A DNA stretch of 64,000 nucleotides from Spartinivicinus ruber (GTDB lineage Bacteria; Pseudomonadota; Gammaproteobacteria; Pseudomonadales; Zooshikellaceae): the NCBI RefSeq assembly GCF_011009015.1, contig NZ_CP048878.1, positions 4,184,354 to 4,248,353 on the forward strand, read 5' to 3'. Made by a program: the position numbers and the translations under genes. The notes below the pieces were generated by a model. That model saw only the letters and a list, made by a program, of their open reading frames with translations, made no database searches and was not told where the DNA came from. This document shows, piece by piece, positions 41,919 to 51,421 of this stretch (within the stretch, counting starts at the first letter, position 1; each line of letters begins with the position of its first letter).

Positions 41919-43184
41919 TTAATTCTTTATACAGGAATACATTATCATATCCCATGGTTCTTGATTATAGTGCAGCCCTGTTGTAACTGGTGTCCAACCA
42001 CTTTCACAGCGACAACTCCACCCTGATCCTTCACGTACAGCAATAGCTGGTGGAATAACCTGATATTTTCCTTTATTGGCGAAATACTGCCAATAACCAA
42101 CTCGGCAATACCCCGCCAAACTCCCTGTTGGTAATTTAGAATAATGCGTTGCTACTGGTCCCATTGGTCCTTGTGGCCCTGCTGGTCCACGATCGCCTTT
42201 ATCACCTTTTGGTCCCTGCGGTCCGACTTCGCCTTGTGGCCCTTGGTCACCTTTATCTCCCTTTTCACCTGTAAATCCTTGCGGGCCTCTTGGGCCTATA
42301 GGACCAGTGTCGCCTTTATCACCCTTTTCACCTTGTAACCCTTGGTCGCCTTTATCTCCTTTATCTCCCTTGTCTCCTTTTAACCCTGGAGGCCCCTGAT
42401 CTCCTTTATCACCTTTAGGGCCTTGGTAATAAAACGGTACACAATTAAAGCCTGACTCAGCAATACATTTTGCTTCTATTGAACTAATAGCACGGGTAAA
42501 AATTCGTACTTCATCTAGCTGGCCCACTAGTGGTGTTTGCAACTGATTTAATTCACTATTACCAATAATTAATGAGCCATTCGTTTTTATTACTTCATTT
42601 AACCCTAAGTTCACAGTGTTCATTGCTTGCCCATTTAACGACAAGTGCATGGTTTTTGCGCTGCCATCAAATGAAAAAACTAAGTGTTGCCATTGTTGTT
42701 TAATATTGCCTAGTGGCAATGACACTAAACCTCCTCTACTGCCAGTTGCTCCGACAAATGCTACATTCACTTGATTTTCATCATCAATATAAATTGAAAA
42801 TTGCGCTTGGCTATTAACATCGGCTTTTTCAAAAAGCGTTTGCTCAGTATTTAACTGGTCAATGTTAAACCACAATGCTACTGAAAATGGTTGAGAAATA
42901 TCCAGATCAGCAGCGGGTACCACTAATGGATTGTCTTGTTCTACAACAAGTGCAGTACCTTTTTTTCCATTAACAAATTGGCCACCAGCCATATCACCTA
43001 CTTGGTGCTGATAAAAATAACCATGGTGCTGACTCGCCGAAAAATCCGCAGCCCCCAACTGGTGTTTTCCACCATCAAAAGACCAAAAACCATACTCTGA
43101 AGAAGTGGGGACTGGATTCGCTATTGCTGTAACGGAAAATAAACCAACCGCTAAAGCCAAGGGTTTAATTATATATTTTTTCAT
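41919..43184 (-). CDS. secreted LamG plus collagen-repeat protein, type 1 tail
   Basis: A 421-residue paralog. Signal peptide ([18 protein letters not shown], cut near AIANP), LamG domain ([19 protein letters not shown]), about 30 Gly-X-Y triplets, then the type 1 tail with [14 protein letters not shown] and CRCESGW. It has a different signal peptide and leader from the 19010, 22924 and 43266 genes, although its LamG body is closest to the 22924 gene. The mosaic pattern suggests exchange among paralogs. It is the gene directly upstream of the giant RHS gene on the same strand. Confidence 0.85.
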   Translation of the reverse strand: MKKYIIKPLALAVGLFSVTAIANPVPTSSEYGFWSFDGGKHQLGAADFSASQHHGYFYQHQVGDMAGGQFVNGKKGTALVVEQDNPLVVPAADLDISQPFSVALWFNIDQLNTEQTLFEKADVNSQAQFSIYIDDENQVNVAFVGATGSRGGLVSLPLGNIKQQWQHLVFSFDGSAKTMHLSLNGQAMNTVNLGLNEVIKTNGSLIIGNSELNQLQTPLVGQLDEVRIFTRAISSIEAKCIAESGFNCVPFYYQGPKGDKGDQGPPGLKGDKGDKGDKGDQGLQGEKGDKGDTGPIGPRGPQGFTGEKGDKGDQGPQGEVGPQGPKGDKGDRGPAGPQGPMGPVATHYSKLPTGSLAGYCRVGYWQYFANKGKYQVIPPAIAVREGSGWSCRCESGWTPVTTGLHYNQEPWDMIMYSCIKN

Positions 43185-43210
43185 ATTGTTTTTTTACCAC
43201 GTTGATGAGC

Positions 43211-43234
43211 GTGCTGAATATTCCTATTCAGCAC
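43211..43234. repeat. perfect hairpin between collagen genes
   Basis: GTGCTGAATA (43211-43220) and TATTCAGCAC (43225-43234) pair perfectly over 10 bp with a TTCC loop. It lies in the 81-base gap between the 43266 stop and the 41919 start. There is no clear U-tract, so it may be a transcript-processing or partial-termination structure. Confidence 0.5.
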
Positions 43235-43265
43235 TGACAAACTAATAATTGATCAAATCAGAAAA

Positions 43266-45422
43266 TTACTGCGTAGCACCTAACTGATATAACTCAGCCA
43301 CTTGCTGTTGGGTTAGAGCTTTATCGAAAATCGCGATTCGTTGGAATTGGAGGTCTGAGATGCCACCACTGCCAGGTACACCATTTTCAGATTTCCAAAG
43401 TGAATATCCAGAGTTTAAATAACGTCTATTTTTTTTAACAGGATCACCTTTTTCTTCAACAACTTTAGCGACCATACCATTTACATAATAAGTGGTCTTT
43501 TTATTACTATACGTCAATGTCACATGAAAATTATCACCTTCATCAAAACTTGGCTCTTGCAATACAGATTTCCAAGCTCGTCCTCCAGAAGTATAGTAAT
43601 AGTAAGCAGATAAAGATTTTGTTGCTCTATAAAACGTGAATACTATATTTCTACTCTCCTTGCTATCTCCTGCACTAATTATTCTCTGATAACCATTCAA
43701 ACTATCTAGTTTAAACCACCCCATCCAAGTAAATCCTTCCTTCATTTCATCCGCAGTTAAACTACCCATGGATAAATAGGCATCCCCATTAAAATCAAAG
43801 GATTTAGCCGCTGCTCCAGGCACTTCACTATCATGCAATTTATCGAGTATTTTTCCGGAGCGAGAGACTAACTTTCCTTCTACTGTGCCACTACGGTCTC
43901 TTAATACTGTACCATTTTGCTCATTAATATCATCAGCAACATAGTGGCGGATTGGCTGTAACTGTTGGATTTTTTTATTCAGGTTCACCGTTAAAGCATC
44001 AGCCACCATAGGGTTTGTGCCATTAATAAATTCCTGGGCATTGGTAACTCCATCATTGTCCGCATCTTCTTGGGCATCATCTGTCTCGGGATCTAACCCA
44101 TAATAACGTTCCCAACTGTCTTGTATAGAATCCTCATCTTCGACAGTTTCCATACAAATAGCGTAACCTTTTCCTTGTGGGTAATAATCTTTACTTGAAT
44201 ATCCATCATGAGCTTCACAAGCCCAACCATTTTGAAATGGATAATTTTTCTTAATAAATTGATGGACATTAGCCTGACTAATCACATTGCAACCACCACC
44301 AATAACTTTTTCATTAGATTCACAACTAACTGTACACCCCCCAACCAAGTGATGTGAATTTTCAAAACGACAAGTTCTAATTGTTGGTGTTTTAATTATC
44401 CCATCCTTACCATCTTTTCCAGCAGGTCCTGCTGGGCCAGTTTCACCTTTAGGTCCTTGTTGCCCAGTTTCACCCTTTTCACCTGTTAATCCTTGGGGAC
44501 CTTTTGGTCCAGCTTGTCCTCTGGGGCCTCTTTCACCTGTTTCACCTTGTTTGCCTCGTTCACCGGCTGGTCCTTTTGGCCCAACTGTCCCTTGTAGTCC
44601 AGCATCCCCTTGATACCCTCTGGGGCCTCGTGGGCCTTGGTAAAAAGCGGGCACACAATTAAAACCAAAATCTTTTAAACAATTAGTTTCTACAGAGCTT
44701 AACGCTCGATTGTATAAGTGAATTTCATCAAGACTACCCAATAACGGTGCTTCTAACTCTGTTAGGGCACTATTACTAAACATTAATGGCCCGCTGATTG
44801 AAATATCCAGAGGTAACGTTGACTGATTTAAAGCAATGGTTTTACCATCTAAGGCAACATGTATCCCATCTTGTTGGCCGTTAAATGAAAAAACCAAATG
44901 TTGCCATTGATTTTTTTTGACTAATAAAGGATCAACCGAAACGGCTTCACCCTTTTCCCCTGTAGTAGTATGCCACTCAATATGCAACTGGTTATTCTCA
45001 TCAAAATAAAGGGTAAACAACCCATTATTTTTACCCAGCTGTTCAACCAACGTTTGTTTTATATTGAATTGTTCAGCTTTTAACCACAAACTGAGCGAAA
45101 AAGGTTGACCACTATTAAAATCTGCCAGATTAACGATAAAGGGGTTAAGTTGTTCCACCACTAGTGCCGTACCCTTGGCACCATCCGCTGTATATTGCCC
45201 GCCATGCAAAACAGGCTGCCCATTTTTCACCAACTCAGCATTTCCCAAGAAATACCCATGATGATTATTGCCTGAATTATCTTTGGTGCCTGTTTGAGAA
45301 AATCCACCACCAAATGACCAATGGCCATATTCAGAAGAAGTTGGTGTTGGGTTTGCGTGAATGCTGCTTGACAGTGCTACAGCTAACAGAAGAGGTGTTT
45401 TCTTAAAATTATTAAACTTCAT
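43266..45422 (-). CDS. large secreted LamG-collagen protein with second LamG-like domain
   Basis: The longest paralog, about 718 residues from the ATG at 45422 (signal peptide [20 protein letters not shown]). Order: LamG domain ([18 protein letters not shown]), about 27 Gly-X-Y triplets, a Cys-rich module ([18 protein letters not shown]), a thrombospondin-3/EF-like calcium motif ([13 protein letters not shown]), then a second LamG-like domain at the C-terminus ([19 protein letters not shown]). Probably an extracellular adhesin or matrix fibre. The leader next to the start matches those of two other paralogs. The frame is open 12 codons upstream. Confidence 0.87.
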   Translation of the reverse strand: MKFNNFKKTPLLLAVALSSSIHANPTPTSSEYGHWSFGGGFSQTGTKDNSGNNHHGYFLGNAELVKNGQPVLHGGQYTADGAKGTALVVEQLNPFIVNLADFNSGQPFSLSLWLKAEQFNIKQTLVEQLGKNNGLFTLYFDENNQLHIEWHTTTGEKGEAVSVDPLLVKKNQWQHLVFSFNGQQDGIHVALDGKTIALNQSTLPLDISISGPLMFSNSALTELEAPLLGSLDEIHLYNRALSSVETNCLKDFGFNCVPAFYQGPRGPRGYQGDAGLQGTVGPKGPAGERGKQGETGERGPRGQAGPKGPQGLTGEKGETGQQGPKGETGPAGPAGKDGKDGIIKTPTIRTCRFENSHHLVGGCTVSCESNEKVIGGGCNVISQANVHQFIKKNYPFQNGWACEAHDGYSSKDYYPQGKGYAICMETVEDEDSIQDSWERYYGLDPETDDAQEDADNDGVTNAQEFINGTNPMVADALTVNLNKKIQQLQPIRHYVADDINEQNGTVLRDRSGTVEGKLVSRSGKILDKLHDSEVPGAAAKSFDFNGDAYLSMGSLTADEMKEGFTWMGWFKLDSLNGYQRIISAGDSKESRNIVFTFYRATKSLSAYYYYTSGGRAWKSVLQEPSFDEGDNFHVTLTYSNKKTTYYVNGMVAKVVEEKGDPVKKNRRYLNSGYSLWKSENGVPGSGGISDLQFQRIAIFDKALTQQQVAELYQLGATQ

Positions 45423-45615
45423 TGAATACTGCCTAAACCTAGTAAAAATAGGCAGCACATTATAAGAAAGCTGAAACCTTAGTCAAACATTGTGATGAAG
45501 TTAACGAGAATAATGGCTATCTTATCCAAGCCCGACAGATTAAAAAAGAACTACCTTTTTTGACAAACTATACTAATTTCAGTATATCAACTACAAAAAA
45601 CTCGACGCGTATAAA

Positions 45616-46641
45616 TTAATGTCTCGCCTTCACCGCATAAAATAAGCAGTCATCAACCGCTATTACAGGGTTTGTGGTAATCATAAACAGTTGAATTGGA
45701 AATGAAGGGTAAATAGTGTTGTCTTTTATATCAAAATAATCATGAAAAATATCGTTGCCGGTTAAATCACTCATTTTTAATAACCGGTCACCACCATTGT
45801 TTAACCAACCTAAATGTACAGAATCGTCCACTACACCAAAATTAAATCGCTCAATATCCTTACGCAGTGTTAAATCCTTTCCTGATACTGGTTGATCACA
45901 AAAATCTAAATTAATATTATCATCCAACTCCAAACGTACAGGATTATACAAAACCTGTATTTGATTAAAGGTATTAGCTGCAAATAACTCAGGAGTATGC
46001 AGATACCGTTGTAACCCTTGAAAAGCGGTGCGATGTGATTGACCAGTTTTGGCACCACCACACTCAATAGTCACTGTTGGGTACAAATTATCTACCACCT
46101 CCATTATGGCTCCCAAACGAAGGTCAGTTTTTATCATTAACCCGGTAAATAATGAGCTTAACCACTGATGAGGTTTAGAGTCATTGATAGTTACGGCAAA
46201 ATCAGGTCCATCCCCTGAGGTATTGTGAATATCCAATAAAGCTTCTGGCTGATATTCTGCCAAACAATTTAAAATAGCTTCTGCAACTTGCCCTTGCTTA
46301 TCCTCATAAGGAGGATTAAAACAGCGATTTAAGTCTCGCTCATCAGGTAAATGTCGGTATGTATATAAAGGCTCTGTTAATGCTGTTTTAACTGAGGCAA
46401 TAATAATTAAAATATTGGCTTCTGGTAATTCGTAATGGCTTTTTAACCACTGGTGAACCGCGATTAACCCCGATGGTTCATTACCATGTAATAAAGTCGT
46501 AATAGCCCTTATCTTAGAAGTATCTTTGCCTGGAATAAACAAGCAAGTGGGCTGACCAAGCTGTTGTAAAAAGGCCCCATGCCGATCAGCTATTTCATCG
46601 GGTTTTGGGTCATACCAAGTTTTTAATACTGCCTTAGTCAT
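45616..46641 (-). CDS. AstE/aspartoacylase-family zinc deacylase
   Basis: A zinc carboxypeptidase-like protein of 341 residues from the succinylglutamate desuccinylase/aspartoacylase superfamily. HGNEPSG (zinc His and Glu) near residue 55, a following conserved RDLNRCF, and LLDIHNTSG (third zinc ligand) are visible. Such enzymes remove acyl groups from amino-acid amines. The exact substrate is unknown, and it is longer and more diverged than arginine-pathway AstE. The ATG at 46641 starts four bases after the stop of the ligase gene, so the two are likely coupled; a TTG nine codons upstream is less likely. Confidence 0.85.
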   Translation of the reverse strand: MTKAVLKTWYDPKPDEIADRHGAFLQQLGQPTCLFIPGKDTSKIRAITTLLHGNEPSGLIAVHQWLKSHYELPEANILIIIASVKTALTEPLYTYRHLPDERDLNRCFNPPYEDKQGQVAEAILNCLAEYQPEALLDIHNTSGDGPDFAVTINDSKPHQWLSSLFTGLMIKTDLRLGAIMEVVDNLYPTVTIECGGAKTGQSHRTAFQGLQRYLHTPELFAANTFNQIQVLYNPVRLELDDNINLDFCDQPVSGKDLTLRKDIERFNFGVVDDSVHLGWLNNGGDRLLKMSDLTGNDIFHDYFDIKDNTIYPSFPIQLFMITTNPVIAVDDCLFYAVKARH

Positions 46642-46645
46642 TACA

Positions 46646-48127
46646 CTACTCTCTTGCCCACTGTGCAACAGGCTGCCCAGACATGAAGTTTTGAAAATAC
46701 TTTTCAGTTAACTGGTGCAATGCTTCTTGAAGCGGGTAATGATATTTTAGTTTATTAAGCATAGTTTGTTGCCAAATGGCGCCATTTTGCTTTGCGATAG
46801 TCCTATCTTTAATCACCTGCATATATTTATCTATTTCATCACTACTAATACCTAGTTTAGCTAAACCTCTACTCGCAATGGGCAGCAAAATATCTACCAG
46901 TTTTGTCACTGGCTGCTCCGCCAGTTGATGGCTGGTAACACTGGGCCAGATTAACTTTGCATTCAGCCCTCGTTTTGCAGCTTCATAAAAATTTCCTTTT
47001 ACATAGCTAAAGGGTATTGCAGGCAATAAATAATTCATTTGTTCAGCCAAGCCTTCAGACAAACCTATCAGTAACGCTGCATTCGCCATCATATCAATTA
47101 CACTGGGGCCTGCTGGTAGCGAACGCATTTCAATTCGCAGATGGCCACCATTAGTAGGGTCATAAACAGGTCGGTTCCACGACCAAACTGACCCTAAATG
47201 CAAACGTAATTCATCTAAACTAGGGGTTAAACCATCAGCCATTTGTTGCTGATAGTCTGTATCAGTACAAATGGGTAATAATGGAGGATGTAAACTAATA
47301 GCTTCTGCCATTAACTCTTCTCCTCCATGTCGCACCCAGCCATGACCAAAATTAGCCCGAGCGGGTTGATGCCAGTATGAGTGAGGCTGGTGGGTTTCAG
47401 CAGTGAGCTTAAACAATGCAATTCTTGATTCATGCCATAACTCATGACCGAAGATAGTGGGTGAATTTGCAGCCAAGGCTAACACTACAGGTGTTGCTAA
47501 TTGAACTGCATTAAAAAGATCCGCAAAACGTGCAGGTTTAACTTGATAATGCAGTTGAAAAGACGTATTTGCCCCTTCCATGGTGACTTCATCGGTACAA
47601 AATTGTAATGGAGTTTTACCATCAATATTAATCATAAAATGACCATTCCCCAACGCTTTTACCCCTTTGGTTAAAGCATGATACCGTGGAATATCCGTCA
47701 TCATTGCAGGATCAATATCATCTTCAGTTAACGTGGGTAAAATACCTATGGGGAATATGCGCCCGCCATGCTTATCTGCTAATTGCTGTAAACTAGTGAT
47801 AATTCTATTAAGCTCTTCCGTTATGCTTTTAAAGGGCGTGGGTTTAAGACTAACAGGTGATAAATTATATTCCAGGTTATAGCGATTTAATTCATGAGTT
47901 AGTTTTTTGTCATTAAACTCTTCCACTAACTTTTGATTGATAGGCAGTGCATTGCATTGCTTGTCAGTGATATAAAGCTCTAATTCCGCACCTAATAATA
48001 CAGGCCCCTCACCAAAGCCAGGCCGTTTAATCAACTGTTGAAAAATGGCCAGGCTTTGATGTAAACGTTGGGAAAATTTCTCATAGTCATCAGGATCAAA
48101 GTGATACTGAGTTACTCTTTCACCCAT
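46646..48127 (-). CDS. GCS2-type glutamate-cysteine ligase family protein
   Basis: A 493-residue protein of the carboxylate-amine ligase superfamily (GCS2, YbdK/EgtA-like). Visible marks are LGAELELYI near the N-terminus (metal/ATP site), TMEGANTSFQLHYQV (substrate pocket), and GGHLRIEMRSLPAGPS in the C-terminal half. It is probably an ATP-dependent ligase acting on glutamate or a related amino acid. The pairing with a deacylase suggests one modifies and the other releases an amino-acid amide. The ATG at 48127 is preferred over an upstream TTG. It is not the usual proteobacterial GshA by sequence pattern. Confidence 0.8.
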   Translation of the reverse strand: MGERVTQYHFDPDDYEKFSQRLHQSLAIFQQLIKRPGFGEGPVLLGAELELYITDKQCNALPINQKLVEEFNDKKLTHELNRYNLEYNLSPVSLKPTPFKSITEELNRIITSLQQLADKHGGRIFPIGILPTLTEDDIDPAMMTDIPRYHALTKGVKALGNGHFMINIDGKTPLQFCTDEVTMEGANTSFQLHYQVKPARFADLFNAVQLATPVVLALAANSPTIFGHELWHESRIALFKLTAETHQPHSYWHQPARANFGHGWVRHGGEELMAEAISLHPPLLPICTDTDYQQQMADGLTPSLDELRLHLGSVWSWNRPVYDPTNGGHLRIEMRSLPAGPSVIDMMANAALLIGLSEGLAEQMNYLLPAIPFSYVKGNFYEAAKRGLNAKLIWPSVTSHQLAEQPVTKLVDILLPIASRGLAKLGISSDEIDKYMQVIKDRTIAKQNGAIWQQTMLNKLKYHYPLQEALHQLTEKYFQNFMSGQPVAQWARE

Positions 48128-48183
48128 AACAGCATTCAAAGCAAGCTCACATTAACAAAACACTTTAAGCTTAGCCAATTCAC

Positions 48184-49023
48184 TCAAGGCTGCAAAGCAG
48201 GATGAAGAGCTAGTTGTTGTAATAACTGAAGACTTGCTGCTGCTGATGGTTGTTTAAGTAACAATAGCTCTAATTCATTGCCCGGTTGCAGCAGCCACCA
48301 GCCATTTTTATCCTGGCTTCCTTGGTCTGACCCTGTCATAGCTACTAAGGATGCATTGTTAGTTGGGTGTAGCCGCCACATGGTCAATCCCGATGGCCAA
48401 TGAAAACCGCCTATACGATCTGGTAGACACTTTTCTTTTAATTGATTGGGCAGCCGACAACTCGCTTTCATATTAGCCTGGAGTTGCCAAGGAATAACTT
48501 TTTGACTTGAAAGCTGGTAATGAGGCTGTTCACTACCTAACCACCAACGAATCTCTTTCACCTGTTCATGTAACACTACCAGCTTTAATTTAAGCACATC
48601 CGATGTAATTGGTAACCACTCCACTTGGTAAGGAATTAATTGATCGCCACAAGCTAATTGCCCAGCAAACTGGAATAAAGTGGCCCGACTGTAAAGCTGT
48701 TGAATACTCTGCTGCGGGCATTCAATTACTTGATTATTGTGGTTAATAGTTGCCTGAAGAAAAGCTTGTTGAGGTAATGATTGCCAGAGTAACTGATTAT
48801 TTAATGCTGCTTGTTTTTGATTATAGACTAGCTGCCACTGGCTATTTTTATCACTCCAAGCTAAAGTAAAATTCCCAAACGTATAGTGCTGATTTTGTAC
48901 AACACTCGACACCCATAATGATGAGCCAGGTTGCTGACTGCGATACCAGCGCCATCCCAAATAAACGGCAGTTACTGTCATTAAAAGCAACGATAAAATA
49001 ATCAAATAGTGTTTTTTACCCAC
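48184..49023 (-). CDS. membrane-anchored protein of unknown function
   Basis: 279 residues starting with GTG (preceded by TAGGGA). It has one N-terminal membrane segment (HYLIILSLLLMTVTAVYLGW) and a periplasmic part rich in Gln, Leu and Trp. Two Cys pairs (IECPQQS/ACGDQ and CRLPNQLKEKC) may form disulfides. No family recognised. It sits in a minus-strand run between the thioesterase and the GCS2-type ligase. Confidence 0.75.
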   Translation of the reverse strand: MGKKHYLIILSLLLMTVTAVYLGWRWYRSQQPGSSLWVSSVVQNQHYTFGNFTLAWSDKNSQWQLVYNQKQAALNNQLLWQSLPQQAFLQATINHNNQVIECPQQSIQQLYSRATLFQFAGQLACGDQLIPYQVEWLPITSDVLKLKLVVLHEQVKEIRWWLGSEQPHYQLSSQKVIPWQLQANMKASCRLPNQLKEKCLPDRIGGFHWPSGLTMWRLHPTNNASLVAMTGSDQGSQDKNGWWLLQPGNELELLLLKQPSAAASLQLLQQLALHPALQP

Positions 49024-49041
49024 ATAAATCCCTACAACTGT

Positions 49042-49497
49042 TTATTTAATCAACAACTGGCTATACCCTTCAATAAATACTTCAGGCATTCGACGTGGTT
49101 TGCCTGATGAGAGCTCCACACAAACAAATTTGGTTTTAGCCCGCAAAATACAACATTGGTCTTGTGGTCTAATAATCTGAAACTGCCGGATTAAACTCAG
49201 TTTACAATCCAATGCAACTATCCAGGTTGCAATTTGCAATTGATCCTGATGAAAAGCAGATGCTACATAATCAATCTCATGGCGATGCACGACCATTGCG
49301 CGGTTTAATTCCCTATATTGGTCAATTGATAAACCAATACTATTCGAGTGCGCCCAACTGGCATCCTGCAACCAACGTACATATTCCGCATTATTAACAT
49401 GCCCATAGTGGTCAATGACCGTTTCATCTACAATCACATCTAAAATAAACGGAGCAGGTAAATCCCATTGTTGACTTATTTCTTGACCATTACTCAC
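49042..49497 (-). CDS. acyl-CoA thioesterase, 4HBT/YbgC-like hotdog
   Basis: A 151-residue hotdog-fold protein. VIDHYGHVNNAEYVRWLQDA carries the catalytic Asp/His-Val-Asn region typical of the 4-hydroxybenzoyl-CoA thioesterase family. It likely hydrolyses an acyl-CoA in the cytoplasm. It begins with GTG 10 bases after the PLP-enzyme gene stop, consistent with one operon. The substrate is unknown. Confidence 0.88.
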   Translation of the reverse strand: MSNGQEISQQWDLPAPFILDVIVDETVIDHYGHVNNAEYVRWLQDASWAHSNSIGLSIDQYRELNRAMVVHRHEIDYVASAFHQDQLQIATWIVALDCKLSLIRQFQIIRPQDQCCILRAKTKFVCVELSSGKPRRMPEVFIEGYSQLLIK

Positions 49498-49507
49498 TAT
49501 AGGATAC

Positions 49508-50773
49508 CTATTTTAGCATTGCCCACTGTTCGACCACTCTCCCATCACGTACCACATAAACTTCAGGAAATTCTAACATTACTGCTTCACTTTGGCTTGG
49601 TCGAAAAAAGATATAGTCATCAATTTCCAGTGCCGTTTTAGCAGAGCCCGTTAAAATTTCCTGGTTGGAACTACGCCCATATAACGGATTAAAATACAAA
49701 CCTTGTGGTGAAAAGGGCTCTGCTCGCCAATAACCACCATAAATAAAATAAGTATGCTGCCAACGGGGTAAATAACGAGCAATAAAATTAGACAACAACT
49801 CTACAAATGGGATCTGTAGTCCAGCCATTTTTTTTAAAACAGGCGTTGCTATAAACCAGGCTGGCTGATGGGCCGCTAAATGGGGTAAATCAAAATCGGT
49901 GGGTTGCAGCAAACAAGAGCCTAAACTCACATCGTTAACCACCTGATTACCACCGTGCAAACAGTAGGTAGGGCTGCCACCACTGTTAAAACACAATGCC
50001 GAATGAAATAACGAGGCATACTCTACTTGTAATACATGCACATATTGACGGTATTGCGTTAGCATTTTTTGGTGAGCTTTAGCCATTACCCCCTCGGCAG
50101 ACATAGGCCACAAGTGAGGTACTTTAGCCACATGGGCATCATAACCCATCAAGCCACTTAACTGTAAATAAGCTGAATACTGTTGAATGGTAGACAGCAC
50201 TTGCCGATAACTGGCCAGGTCACTCACCCCACCACGATGCATCCCCACATCAATTTCAATACTAATTCGTAATGTCACAGACTTTTCTTCTGCTACGGAT
50301 AAATACTGCATCAGTCGCTGCGGCGAATCGACTAACCACTGCACTTGTGTCAACGAATTTGGAGAGCAGTCTTGGATTTGCTCAATAGCTTGGCGTAATG
50401 CCTGAACAGGCATGGGTTTTCCGAATAAAAAATCGACTCCTGGAAATTGGGGTAGTAATTTCGGCAGAAAATGCCAGTCGAAAACCATTAATTTATCATT
50501 TCTAAATGTTTCAAGTAACCATTTTAATAGAGGAACACAGGGTAATGATTTAACCACAAAGCGCAATTGTTTTGGATAAGGGTAATGCCGTTTAACCACC
50601 GCAGCGTTACCCGCCAAACGGTCCATATCAACGAGTTGCAATGGTCGGGCAGGCCCCACTTGCTGTAAGGTTTGGTTAAGTCGTTGAAAATAATAATTAT
50701 GAGGCTGGCTGGTATCTCGGGTTAATCGATAAATAACCCATGCTAAAATAACAATCCCAATCAGTGCAATCAT
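49508..50773 (-). CDS. fold-type III PLP enzyme (D-threonine aldolase/DSD1-like), membrane-anchored
   Basis: About 421 residues from the ATG at 50773. A single N-terminal hydrophobic segment (MIALIGIVILAWVIYRL) is unusual for this family. Then comes an alanine-racemase-like barrel with the PLP-lysine region RFVVKSLPCVPLLKWL, a core IEIDVGMHRGG, and a C-terminal beta domain with YIFFRPSQSEAV resembling the D-threonine aldolase/D-serine dehydratase group. It probably acts on a D-amino or beta-hydroxy amino acid. It leads the minus-strand run that includes the thioesterase. Confidence 0.8.
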   Translation of the reverse strand: MIALIGIVILAWVIYRLTRDTSQPHNYYFQRLNQTLQQVGPARPLQLVDMDRLAGNAAVVKRHYPYPKQLRFVVKSLPCVPLLKWLLETFRNDKLMVFDWHFLPKLLPQFPGVDFLFGKPMPVQALRQAIEQIQDCSPNSLTQVQWLVDSPQRLMQYLSVAEEKSVTLRISIEIDVGMHRGGVSDLASYRQVLSTIQQYSAYLQLSGLMGYDAHVAKVPHLWPMSAEGVMAKAHQKMLTQYRQYVHVLQVEYASLFHSALCFNSGGSPTYCLHGGNQVVNDVSLGSCLLQPTDFDLPHLAAHQPAWFIATPVLKKMAGLQIPFVELLSNFIARYLPRWQHTYFIYGGYWRAEPFSPQGLYFNPLYGRSSNQEILTGSAKTALEIDDYIFFRPSQSEAVMLEFPEVYVVRDGRVVEQWAMLK

Positions 50774-51413
50774 TGTGTAAGTTCCATTTATTATAGGCAA
50801 CTTTATTTAGCCATAAATACATTGATGCTGCTATAAAAAATTAGAGTTCATTTTCTGTTATTAAATAATCTTATCATGCTATTTCCTTTCTGTTTAATCC
50901 CACCTGCTGTTTTTTTATACTGAGAAAGTGCTTTCCATTTAAACCACCATATATCTAATACCCATTACCAAATAATCTGCCCCACCAGGGCTCAACTAAT
51001 GATAAGGACATCATTATGTTAGTTTCATTCTTGGCTTCGTTAATCAGGCTACGGGCTCTGTCTCCCTTATTGTTTAGCATACTTGTTTATAACACTGAGG
51101 CCTATCAAACGAAAGGATCTTTAGGCATTAACATTGCTGAATTAAGTTATTGGTCTACAGAATGGTTTTCTGTAGATGCATTCAAATTGGCAAATGATGA
51201 GTGGTTGACTCAATGTCGAGGCTGGGGTGACGCTGCATGTAAGCCACCCTCTCCTGCTTCACCCTGGAATACCCAAGAACAAGCCGTGTTAAATGTAGAT
51301 GAAAATGGCTGGGTAAAGTCTCTGCCTGATGAAAATGATGACAATATTTATTAGCGTTATATTTCAAAACTAATGTTTCAAGGAGCAAAAGGTCATTACC
51401 CAGAAGGACAATA

Positions 51414-51421
51414 TATTGTTT
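51414..51421. repeat. target-site duplication, left
   Basis: TATTGTTT directly before the left inverted end of the IS1595-family element; identical to 52453-52460. Confidence 0.85.

Noticed and set aside
45560-45588. TTGACA with a TATATC 17 bases later on the plus strand
   Set aside because: No plus-strand gene follows; AT-rich coincidence or part of a small AT palindrome.
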